Below are positions 21,967-28,127 of a stretch of 28,127 bases of DNA, one piece after another (position 1 is the first letter of the stretch; the number at the start of each line of letters is the position of its first letter). The stretch comes from Blastocatellia bacterium (GTDB lineage: Bacteria > Acidobacteriota > Blastocatellia > Pyrinomonadales > Pyrinomonadaceae). Below the pieces are notes generated by a model that searched no databases, had not been told where the DNA came from, and was given only the letters and a program-made list of their open reading frames with translations. A program made the position numbers and the translations under genes. Location: contig DNNE01000076.1 of NCBI GenBank assembly GCA_003487805.1, positions 92,679 to 120,805 of the forward strand, given 5' to 3'.

Positions 21967-22734
21967 ATGAAGTTCAGCAGGTTAGTTGTCGTCACGGCGT
22001 TGTTGCCGGTAGTGCTTGCGGGTTGCAAATCGAATTTGTCGGTCCGCAACCGTTTGGATGAATCTCACTTCCCACCGATTGTGCTGTGGGCCTGGGAACG
22101 TCCCGAAGACTTGCGCAACCTGGATTCAAAACGTTTCGCGGTGGCGTTTCTGGCACAGACGCTTGTCTTAAAGGGAGCCGCCGTCATTCTCAATCCGCGG
22201 CAGCAGCCGCTGCAGGTTTCGCCCGACACAAAGCTCATGGCGGTCACGCGCATTGAATCGTCGAAGACAACTGGCGAGCGGGCCGCATTGAATGAGGCGC
22301 AGAAACAGAAGTTGGTTTCACTGGTGATGAGCACGCGGCAACTGGCAAACGTCTCAGCCATTCAGATCGACTTCGACGCGGCCAGCTCTGAACGCGAATT
22401 CTATCGAGGGTTCTTGCGGGACTTGCGCGCGCAACTGCCGGACACGGTGTCGCTTTCGATTACGGCGCTGGCTTCGTTTTGCATCGGCGACCGGTGGTTG
22501 CAAGACCTGCCCGTTGATGAAGCTGTGCCGATGATCTTTCGCATGGGGGCGGATGATCGAAATATTAAGAATATGCTGTCGGGAGGCGACGATTTTCGTG
22601 AGCCACTCTGTCAACGCAGCTATGGCGTTGCGATTGATGAGCCGCTCGACATGAAGCGTGACGCAAAGCGACGCGTCTACGTCTTCAATAATCACTCGTG
22701 GACGCAGAACGACATCGCCAGGTTGCAGTTTTGA
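21967..22734 (+). CDS. DUF3142 family lipoprotein
   Basis: This 255-residue lipoprotein precursor has signal 'MKFSRLVVVTALLPVVLAGC' with a perfect lipobox LAGC (C20). The body carries DUF3142 features: 'VLWAWERPEDLR', 'VAFLAQTLVLKG', 'IQIDFDAASSEREFYRGFLRDL', 'LSITALASFCIGDRWL' and 'PVDEAVPMIFRMG'. The D-F-D-A and D-E-A-V-P-M pattern suggests a TIM-barrel, glycoside-hydrolase-like fold with acidic residues on strands; this is an inference, and no activity is known to me. The ribosome site before ATG 21967 is weak. It converges with the PLD gene, leaving 30 bases between the stops. Confidence 0.82.
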   Translation: MKFSRLVVVTALLPVVLAGCKSNLSVRNRLDESHFPPIVLWAWERPEDLRNLDSKRFAVAFLAQTLVLKGAAVILNPRQQPLQVSPDTKLMAVTRIESSKTTGERAALNEAQKQKLVSLVMSTRQLANVSAIQIDFDAASSEREFYRGFLRDLRAQLPDTVSLSITALASFCIGDRWLQDLPVDEAVPMIFRMGADDRNIKNMLSGGDDFREPLCQRSYGVAIDEPLDMKRDAKRRVYVFNNHSWTQNDIARLQF

Positions 22735-22764
22735 AATGGAAAATCCGAAGTGCGTTGGAGTTTT

Positions 22765-23844
22765 TCAGGTGAGTATCGTCAGCGCCGCGTCAAATACTTT
22801 GGTCTGCAAACCTAACCAGCGTTTTCTGAGAGCGCTGGCCTGACAGTCAACCGCCAGACTGTTGGCCAGATCGGGAAGCATTACCCGCTCGCGGAAATCA
22901 GCAATCGTTCCGGCGTCGGTGATGATCGCAACGATCTCCTGGTACAGTCGGTAACTCAGGTAATCAAAATTCGAAGACCCCGCGATTAGATACTGATCGT
23001 CAATCAGCATCGCTTTCAGATGGGTCATGCCCCGCTGATACAGGCGCAGATCGATGTTGGAACGGGCTGACTCCAGCCGCGCATAATTTGAAAAGTAGCT
23101 CCAGTTATTCGCTTCCGGAGTGACTACTTTGACGTCCACGCCGCGGCGCGAAGCTTCGCGCAATCGTTCGTAAAACGGAAAAGTGATGTAAGGACTCTCA
23201 ACGAAAATTGATCTTTCGGCACCATCAATCAGATCGATTACTCGCTGAAAAGCAGTGCGGTTGGCGCGGCCGTCGAGCGTCAACAATTCGACCCCTTCGA
23301 ATGATCGGCTTGCCATTTGATCGCCGCCATCCCAGGTTGAGCGAAAGTCCTTCGTAAGAAACGCGACGGCGGGCGCGTCGTCCATGCGAATCATCATGTC
23401 GTGCCAACTCGCGTTGTGCTCGCTGAAGTTGATTCCGCCAACATACGCTGTGCGATCATCGATGACGATCAATTTCTTGTGATTGCGACTAAGTAAGCGC
23501 CGCGGCGTGGCGCCATAGCCATTGGTATATCGAATCTTGACGCCCCGATTGCGAAGAGCGCGCGTCATCGCGGCGGTCGAGCGCGCTTCGTCACGCAAAC
23601 TCCGATCGAAAAGATTTGCCGGTGAATACCTGAACCGATCGCTCAGAACGATCCGTGTAAAGGAATCCGCGAGAATCCTCTTGTCCGCTATCCGTGATGA
23701 CAGCAGAGCTTCTGAGAGCTGCAATCCAACCGTGTCGCCCTCAAGCGCGAATGTCTGGATGTAGATTGAGTCGCGAGCCGAAAGAATATCCTCTCTCAGG
23801 CGCGGCCAAAACTCTTTGAAGTTGACGAGAAGCTCGCTGGCCAT
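22765..23844 (-). CDS. Phospholipase D / cardiolipin-synthase-like protein
   Basis: This 359-residue protein has two HKD motifs: H122-x-K124-x4-D129 ('NHKKLIVIDDRTAYVGGINF') and 'THLKAMLIDDQYLIAGSSNFD' near residue 290. This is the arrangement of cardiolipin synthase and related phosphatidyl transferases. No transmembrane segments precede the first domain, unlike Cls of E. coli, so it resembles the ClsB type or a generic PLD phosphodiesterase. The frame is open to 24459, but 23922-23971 is a palindromic repeat and 23845 onward shows no PLD similarity, so I start at ATG 23844 (no strong ribosome site). It is divergent from the DUF1835 gene. Confidence 0.88.
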   Translation of the reverse strand: MASELLVNFKEFWPRLREDILSARDSIYIQTFALEGDTVGLQLSEALLSSRIADKRILADSFTRIVLSDRFRYSPANLFDRSLRDEARSTAAMTRALRNRGVKIRYTNGYGATPRRLLSRNHKKLIVIDDRTAYVGGINFSEHNASWHDMMIRMDDAPAVAFLTKDFRSTWDGGDQMASRSFEGVELLTLDGRANRTAFQRVIDLIDGAERSIFVESPYITFPFYERLREASRRGVDVKVVTPEANNWSYFSNYARLESARSNIDLRLYQRGMTHLKAMLIDDQYLIAGSSNFDYLSYRLYQEIVAIITDAGTIADFRERVMLPDLANSLAVDCQASALRKRWLGLQTKVFDAALTILT

Positions 23845-23921
23845 GGTTTCACAATTTCGAAAGCGATTCGGGTGGCGACGCCGATTGTATTCGATCAGCA
23901 AACCAAACCGCGAGTGATAAC

Positions 23922-23971
23922 GTGGCACGGGCGTCCCGCCCGTGAATCCAAGCGCAAGATGCGCGTGCCAC
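23922..23971. repeat. Two-hairpin palindrome, 'gtggcac' family
   Basis: The outer stem gtggcac (23922-23928) / gtgccac (23965-23971) encloses cacgggc-gtccc-gcccgtg and gcgc-aagat-gcgc. The latter loop motif GCAAGATGC is shared with the composite at 19168-19268. It lies in the divergent gap between the PLD and DUF1835 genes. Confidence 0.8.
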
Positions 23972-23999
23972 AAGACTGAAGGCGATACTTGTGCGCCAA

Positions 24000-24008
24000 T
24001 GCTAGAAT
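24000..24008 (+). promoter_or_regulatory. Possible extended -10 element, DUF1835 gene
   Basis: TGCTAGAAT matches the TGnTAGAAT pattern seen before lipA. The predicted start near 24015 leaves a 31-base leader to ATG 24046. No good -35. Confidence 0.35.
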
Positions 24009-24045
24009 GTCCGTCCAATTCCGAGTTTTTGTAGAGTTGGCCCCG

Positions 24046-25035
24046 ATGCTTCACATTCACAACGGCGATTCGACTGCCGGCACGGCCAGGCAGGCGAACA
24101 TCCCGGGCGAACACATCGCCTGGCGCGAGGCTCTGGTTTGTGGGCCAACCCCCGCCGGACTTTCGGAACAGGATTTCATAGAAACCCGCGCGCGGCACCT
24201 GGCCGATTCCTACAAGCGACCCGTTGAAAAATGCAGGGCTGAGCTGCGGGCGATGCACGAAGCGTTGGCAGGTTTTTCTGACCAGGACGAAGTAGTGCTT
24301 TGGTTCGAGCATGATCTGTTTTGCCAGGTCCAGTTGATTTATCTGCTGCATTGGTTTGCCGGTCGCGACCTCGGCCAAACAAAACTGACCCTGATCTGCA
24401 TCGACGAGTTTCCCGGCGTACAGATCTTCCACGGCCTGGGCCAGTTGAATGAAGAACAATTGCTCTCACTGTTTCCCGGGCGGCATGAGATCACAGCGGC
24501 GCAACTGGAACTCGGTTCGAAAGCCTGGGCCGCTTATTGCGCGCCGGATGCGCTCGCACTCATCGCGCTGCTGAAATCTGACATGTCCGCAATGCCGTTC
24601 TTGAAAGAGGCGTTGTCGAAACATTTGCAAAGGTTTCCTTCCACGCACAACGGACTTGGTAGCGTGGAAAATGCCGCGCTCAAGTTAATCCCGGCGGGAT
24701 ATGGTGAATTCAGAGCGTTGTTCCCCGCGTTCGTTCGACGCGAGAGCGCGTACGGGTACGGTGATGCGCAGTTATACGTGGCGATGCGGCGGTTGGCGCT
24801 GGCGCCAAAGCCTCTGGTGAAGCAAAACAACGGACACGACTGGTCAATGGATGCGGCGCAGATTCTGCTCTCTTCATTTGAAATAACTGATTACGGAAAG
24901 GCTGTGCTGGCCGGCGAGCAGGACTTTGTCATCACCAACGGCATCGATAGATGGCTGGGCGGAATTCACTTGCGAGGCAAAGAGTCGGCGTGGCGTTGGG
25001 ATGAAGAGAGCCAGCAGTTGCTGGTTAGTTTGTGA
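24046..25035 (+). CDS. DUF1835 family protein
   Basis: This 329-residue protein starts 'MLHIHNGDSTAG', typical of DUF1835, followed by 'WREALVCGPTP' and 'EVVLWFEHDLFCQVQLIYLL', which are hallmarks of the N-terminal domain. The C-terminal half has 'GHDWSMDAAQILLSSFEITDYGKAVLAGE', resembling the DUF3658-type partner domain of these proteins. ATG 24046 is chosen because it is the conserved family start, with GAG about 10 bases upstream; 23989 would only add unrelated sequence. No function is known to me. Confidence 0.85.
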   Translation: MLHIHNGDSTAGTARQANIPGEHIAWREALVCGPTPAGLSEQDFIETRARHLADSYKRPVEKCRAELRAMHEALAGFSDQDEVVLWFEHDLFCQVQLIYLLHWFAGRDLGQTKLTLICIDEFPGVQIFHGLGQLNEEQLLSLFPGRHEITAAQLELGSKAWAAYCAPDALALIALLKSDMSAMPFLKEALSKHLQRFPSTHNGLGSVENAALKLIPAGYGEFRALFPAFVRRESAYGYGDAQLYVAMRRLALAPKPLVKQNNGHDWSMDAAQILLSSFEITDYGKAVLAGEQDFVITNGIDRWLGGIHLRGKESAWRWDEESQQLLVSL

Positions 25036-25148
25036 GCGAGTCCCCGGCTTCGCAACGCATGTCAGATAACCGGAGAATTTCTTTCTTAGTGCTGTTTCGT
25101 GGACGGTTGTTTATGCTTCCGCCGCCGCATAGATACTGAAGAGGCAAG

Positions 25149-25203
25149 AACCACGAATTTACACGAACGTGCGTCTTGGGAAATTTCGTGTGAGTTCGTG
25201 GTT
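25149..25203. repeat. Inverted repeat, 'ttcgtg/cacgaa' family, copy 2
   Basis: The arms aaccacgaatttacacgaa (25149-25167) and ttcgtgtgagttcgtggtt (25185-25203) match with two mismatches and a 17-base loop. It occupies the gap between the convergent DUF1835 and EgtB-like genes. Confidence 0.85.
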
Positions 25204-25263
25204 GCTTTCACCCTTCCCGAAGGACTCAACTAAAGAAACACACGAAACAGTTGTGAGAGGGAA

Positions 25264-26631
25264 TCACTTCGCGCACCGAAATCCCGCGATCATCCAGCGC
25301 TCTTCGGGATGAAAAAAGTTTCTATAAGTAGATCGAATGTGAATTCGCGGAGTCGCGAACGATCCGCCGCGCAAAACTTTCTGGCCGACGAACCACTTGT
25401 CGTTGTACTCATCAAACTCTGATTTGAAGCCGGGATAAGGAACATAATCCGAAGTGGTCCATTCCCAGACATCGCCAATCATTTGATGCAACCCTCGGGC
25501 AGTTTGTCCTTCGGGAAATGCTCCCGTAGGCGCGACACTCCATAGTCCGTTCTCAAAAAGATTTCCTCTTGATTCGTCAGGCTCTGCATTGCCCCAGGGA
25601 AAATCTTGTTTTGAATTTAGCGAAGACGAGAACGTGGCGGCCTTCTCCCACTCGGCTTCAGTCGGCAGACGCTTCCCCGCCCATTTAGCGTAAGCCGACG
25701 CTTCGAGAAAACTGACGTGGTAGACAGGTTCGTTGGCTTTGTCGGACGCACGATGCAATCCCGCGAAGTCGCGAATCATCCACTCAGTGTCGTGCTGCTC
25801 CCAATAAAGCGGCGCCTGCCAATGCTCCGTGTTCACCTTTTCCCAACCGGCTGAATACCACCAACGAAAATCTTTATAGCCACCGTGATTGATGAATTCG
25901 AGATACTCGCCGTTACTTACCGGCGCGCGATCGATCGAGAAATCTTCGAGCCAAACTTTGTGCTGCGGCTTCTCGTTATCCCACGCAAATGGGAGCGCCC
26001 GCATCCCTGCGGGCGGTTCACCGGCATCCTTGCCGGTGCAGTCGTATCCCAACTCAAACAATCCACCTTCAATCTCAACCATGCCGCTCACGCTTTCAGT
26101 CGATCTCGGCACGGCTTTCATCGGCGCGTCAAACTGATCACAGAGCAAGTGCTTGATGTCATAAACCAGCAGTTCCTGATGCTGCATCTCGTGTTCAAGT
26201 CCGAGTCGGACTATCTTCAAAATTGCGTCCGCATCGTCGCGCGACGAAACATCTTGGATGAACCGCGACATCTGCTCATCGATGTGCGCCCGATATTTTT
26301 TTGTTTCTGCGACCGTGGGCCGCGAGCGTGTGCCGCGCTTAGGCCGTTCGATGCGCGCGCCAAAACCTTCGTAATAGGAATTGAAGTAAAAGAGAAAATC
26401 TTCTGAGTAAGTTCTGTATCCGGGCTGAAACTTTTGCAGGACTGTTTCAAAGAACCATGACGTGTGACCGATGTGCCAGCGCGGCGGGCTCATGAACTCG
26501 GCGGTTTGAATGACGTAGTCTTCAATCTCGAGCGGCGCGACGATTTCCAGCGTGCGCGCGCGGACGGATTTGTAGAGATCGGCGATAGGTCTCGGTTTCT
26601 GTTCGATAGCTTGACTGATCGGAGAAGACAT
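25264..26631 (-). CDS. EgtB-like sulfoxide synthase (EgtB/SenA superfamily)
   Basis: This 455-residue protein has an N-terminal DinB-like domain with probable iron ligands H56 ('WHIGHTSWFFE'), H147 and H151 ('EHEMQHQELL'), the linker 'YYEGFG...SRPTV', and a C-terminal formylglycine-generating-enzyme-like fold ('RAPVSNGEYLEF', 'RLPTEAEWEKAA', 'MIGDVWEWT', 'VLRGGSF', 'RWMIAGFRCAK'). EgtB joins a thiol to trimethylhistidine on the way to ergothioneine; SenA does the selenium version. No egtD is beside it. Residues 198-214 (C-T-G-K...A-L-P) are an insertion encoded by a palindromic repeat, between 'GYD' and 'FAWDNE', where family members run on directly. It follows selD and two small genes in the same direction. 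Confidence 0.9.
   Translation of the reverse strand: MSSPISQAIEQKPRPIADLYKSVRARTLEIVAPLEIEDYVIQTAEFMSPPRWHIGHTSWFFETVLQKFQPGYRTYSEDFLFYFNSYYEGFGARIERPKRGTRSRPTVAETKKYRAHIDEQMSRFIQDVSSRDDADAILKIVRLGLEHEMQHQELLVYDIKHLLCDQFDAPMKAVPRSTESVSGMVEIEGGLFELGYDCTGKDAGEPPAGMRALPFAWDNEKPQHKVWLEDFSIDRAPVSNGEYLEFINHGGYKDFRWWYSAGWEKVNTEHWQAPLYWEQHDTEWMIRDFAGLHRASDKANEPVYHVSFLEASAYAKWAGKRLPTEAEWEKAATFSSSLNSKQDFPWGNAEPDESRGNLFENGLWSVAPTGAFPEGQTARGLHQMIGDVWEWTTSDYVPYPGFKSEFDEYNDKWFVGQKVLRGGSFATPRIHIRSTYRNFFHPEERWMIAGFRCAK
25992..26037. repeat. Palindromic repeat unit inserted in frame in the EgtB-like CDS
   Basis: Two hairpins, gcccgc-atccct-gcgggc and accggc-atcctt-gccggt, are linked by ggttc and preceded by ggagcgc. 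The unit is the same 46-base length as 19168-19213. The stem bases that differ (cc/gg versus ag/ct) do so in compensating pairs. The total insertion (25990-26040, 51 bases) preserves the reading frame. Confidence 0.9.
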
Positions 26632-26639
26632 AAAACCAT

Positions 26640-26708
26640 TTACAGCGCATGTTCTCGAACTAATTCCTCGTCAAAGTTTCCTGGACGTACAATCTGTTTA
26701 GTAACCAT
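26640..26708 (-). CDS. Possible 22-residue ORF upstream of the EgtB-like gene
   Basis: The frame encodes MVTKQIVRPGNFDEELVREH followed by A-L and TAA. GAGG lies 8 bases upstream of the ATG. It starts 13 bases after the preceding stop and ends 8 bases before the EgtB-like start, which itself lacks a ribosome site. It might therefore serve for coupled translation, or be chance. Confidence 0.3.
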   Translation of the reverse strand: MVTKQIVRPGNFDEELVREHAL

Positions 26709-26721
26709 CAAAGCGCCTCAA

Positions 26722-26958
26722 TCACGCTGCCTTTAACAACGACTTCTGCACAGCTTCCGGCACAACAATCGGAACAAATCTATCTGCCGAGTACAGATAG
26801 TCTTCGCCGCTCTCGTCAATCACTCGCAGATCGCCGTCCGCCGCGGCGTCTGCATCCGGCAACACGCGATAGATCTTGTGAAGTTCCAGAGACGCCGCGT
26901 AGTTCTCATTGTTGATGCAAACTACAAACTTCAACGCAGGGTTCTTGTCGTGCTTCAT
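26722..26958 (-). CDS. Small conserved-looking protein of unknown function (78 aa)
   Basis: This 78-residue acidic protein has the pattern 'KFVVCINNENYAASLELHKIYRVLP', then 'GDLRVIDESGEDYLYSADRFVPI'. Similar short proteins occur in many bacteria as far as I recall, but no function is known to me. The single cysteine lies in 'FVVCIN'. It begins 4 bases after the stop of the 77-residue gene, so they are almost certainly co-transcribed and probably co-translated. The fold is likely a small beta-barrel (SH3-like) from its alternating hydrophobic strands; this is only an inference. Confidence 0.72.
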   Translation of the reverse strand: MKHDKNPALKFVVCINNENYAASLELHKIYRVLPDADAAADGDLRVIDESGEDYLYSADRFVPIVVPEAVQKSLLKAA

Positions 26959-26962
26959 AGTT

Positions 26963-27196
26963 TTAGTCCAGGTATCGCTTTCGTTTCATGTCCTTACGTC
27001 CGATGCCGTGAGCTTCGTACCAGTGTAATTCGGCAACCCGAATGCGTCCATTCCGAAGCCGAATCGTCGCGACGCCTTTCAGTTTTCGCCAGCGTCCTCT
27101 TCCATATTTTCTTCGCAGCTTGGCTATGTCGCGAATGCTGGAACCTACGGCGATCTTTGTGATTTCCGTAATCTCGCTGAGGATTTCAAAATCCAT
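26963..27196 (-). CDS. Small basic protein of unknown function (77 aa)
   Basis: This 77-residue protein begins 'MDFEILSEITEITKIAVGSS', followed by 'IRDIAKLRRKYGRGRWRKLKGVATIRLRNG' and ends 'AELHWYEAHGIGRKDMKRKRYLD'. The W-R-K-L-K-G and H-W-Y-E-A-x-G-I-G-R-K blocks are distinctive. I believe related small proteins are widespread, but no function is known to me. The high Arg/Lys content suggests contact with nucleic acid. ATG 27196 (GTGAG just before) is preferred to TTG 27214, which overlaps selD. It starts 4 bases after the selD stop and is followed after 4 bases by the 78-residue gene. Confidence 0.72.
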   Translation of the reverse strand: MDFEILSEITEITKIAVGSSIRDIAKLRRKYGRGRWRKLKGVATIRLRNGRIRVAELHWYEAHGIGRKDMKRKRYLD

Positions 27197-27200
27197 TTGC

Positions 27201-28127
27201 TCACTTGACCACAATTGCTCTGCCGGCGCGCCGCGTCACTCTTCCAATGACCTCTGCTCGTTCATATTTCCGCCGCAACTCACCTAACAATTCGTTAGCC
27301 CTATCTTCTTGAATCGCTAACAACAATCCTCCCGCCGTCTGCGGATCAAAAAAGAGCTTAACCAGATTTGGGTCGATAGCTTCGCCAAGCGAGACATCGT
27401 CGCCGACATATTCGCGATTCGTCTTGTCCGCTCCTGTCAGCATTCCCATCCGCGCCAGGTCCAGCGCGCCGTTGATCAAAGGCACGCGCCCGGAATCAAT
27501 TTCGATTGTCACGTTACTCGCACAGGCCAACTCCCACGCATGACCCAGCAAGGAGAATCCAGTGACGTCGGTTGCACCCTTAACATCGAATTTCGCGATC
27601 GCCTCAGCCGCGTGCTTGCCGGGCGTCAACATCGTCGCGATCGATTCAGCAACAACTTCTGGCGAAGCTTTCGCTTTCTTAATTCCAGTTGAGATCACGC
27701 CGGTGCCGATTGGTTTAGTCAGAATGATCGCATCACCCGGGCGCGCTCCGGCATTCGTCGCTACGTGATTCGGATCGATCACGCCGGTCACTGAATAGCC
27801 AAACATGATCTGTTCGTTATCGACGCTGTGACCGCCGACCAGCACGACTTTGTTTTCAGTCAGCACGGACAAACCACCGCGCATAATCTCTTGCAGAATT
27901 GAAAAGTCCACGCCCTTTTTTGGAAAGCACGTGATCGCCATCGCGGTTACTGGTGTGCCGCCCATGGCCCAAACATCGTTGATTGAATTGAGCCCCGCGA
28001 TCTGACCATAGATAAACGGATCGTCGACGATGGGCGTGAAGAAATCGAGCGTCTGCACCAGCGCCAGATCGTCGCGCAGTCGATACACTCCGGCGTCGTC
28101 CGCTTTGTCGAAACCGACCAGCAGATT
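27201..28127 (-). CDS. selD: Selenide, water dikinase (5' part beyond window)
   Basis: The visible 308 residues lack the start; the frame is open to the window end (reading NLLVGFDKADDAGVYRLRDD at the edge). SelD makes selenophosphate from selenide and ATP, the selenium donor for selenocysteine, selenouridine and selenium-containing small molecules. Family marks are 'GFDKADDAGVYRL', 'VQTLDFFTPIVDDPFIYGQIAGLNSINDVWAMGGTP', 'VLVGGHSVDNEQIMFGYSVTG', 'ILTKPIGTGVI', 'DVTGFSLLGHAWEL' and 'FDPQTAGGLLLAI'. The active-site Cys or Sec near the N-terminus lies outside the window. It is the first visible gene of the run that leads to the EgtB-like gene. Confidence 0.95.
   Translation of the reverse strand, partial: NLLVGFDKADDAGVYRLRDDLALVQTLDFFTPIVDDPFIYGQIAGLNSINDVWAMGGTPVTAMAITCFPKKGVDFSILQEIMRGGLSVLTENKVVLVGGHSVDNEQIMFGYSVTGVIDPNHVATNAGARPGDAIILTKPIGTGVISTGIKKAKASPEVVAESIATMLTPGKHAAEAIAKFDVKGATDVTGFSLLGHAWELACASNVTIEIDSGRVPLINGALDLARMGMLTGADKTNREYVGDDVSLGEAIDPNLVKLFFDPQTAGGLLLAIQEDRANELLGELRRKYERAEVIGRVTRRAGRAIVVK

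Noticed and set aside
23845..24459. N-terminal extension of the PLD-like protein
   Set aside because: It passes through the 23922-23971 palindrome and overlaps the divergent DUF1835 gene, and shows no PLD features.
25885..26406. 173-residue plus-strand frame over the EgtB-like gene
   Set aside because: Antisense to a gene with clear family motifs.

Overview
The window is a gene-dense stretch of a chromosome with moderately high GC. I infer an acidobacterium, probably near class Blastocatellia. The reasons are the gene content (EgtB-like sulfoxide synthase, DUF1015 beside serine genes, DUF3142, PD40 propellers, secreted M28 peptidase, NHL-thioredoxin fusion) and the very many long palindromic intergenic repeats. 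No rRNA, tRNA, CRISPR array, integrase or transposase gene was recognised.

Layout. Positions 75-2469 (minus) hold an AhpD-like peroxidase-associated protein and a thioredoxin/NHL-repeat protein. Positions 2789-4047 (plus) hold an orphan CheW-like protein and a glycine-rich RRM RNA-binding protein that ends in a strong terminator. Positions 4252-8346 (minus) are a compact operon of four exported proteins: an unknown, a PD40 propeller, a small OmpA-reminiscent protein and an M28 zinc peptidase with PA and PDZ domains. Positions 8414-10771 look like an insertion carrying an antitoxin-like small protein and two secreted zinc metalloproteases. The segment is bounded by two copies of the serC 3' end. 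Positions 10773-15978 (minus) hold an aldo/keto reductase, serA, an SLBB lipoprotein, an SDR oxidoreductase and serC. Positions 16203-19156 hold an inositol-monophosphatase/CysQ-like phosphatase, a DinB-family protein on the other strand, and a DUF1015 protein. Positions 19276-25035 hold hemW and lipA (divergent, both radical SAM enzymes), a DUF3142 lipoprotein, a phospholipase-D/cardiolipin-synthase-like protein and a DUF1835 protein. Positions 25264-28127 (minus) hold selD (cut by the window end), two small conserved-looking proteins, a possible 22-residue ORF and an EgtB-like enzyme, all in one direction with gaps of 4-13 bases.

How the genes work together. SerA and SerC are two steps of phosphorylated serine synthesis, and DUF1015 proteins often sit beside them. 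LipA and HemW are both iron-sulfur radical SAM enzymes of cofactor supply. The selD-to-EgtB run pairs selenophosphate synthesis with an EgtB-type enzyme, the same pairing of functions used in selenoneine biosynthesis. The glycosyltransferase that would complete that pathway is not in view.

The most distinctive feature is the repeat landscape. At least ten long inverted repeats of several families are present. Some are nested inside others, several end within 0-14 bases of a stop codon, one 244-base region is an array of seven hairpins, and one 46-base unit sits in frame inside the EgtB-like gene. Several apparent N-terminal extensions (NHL protein, DinB protein, PLD protein) are only read-through of these repeats, so I chose internal starts for those genes. 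All family assignments are from reading motifs by eye; no search was run.
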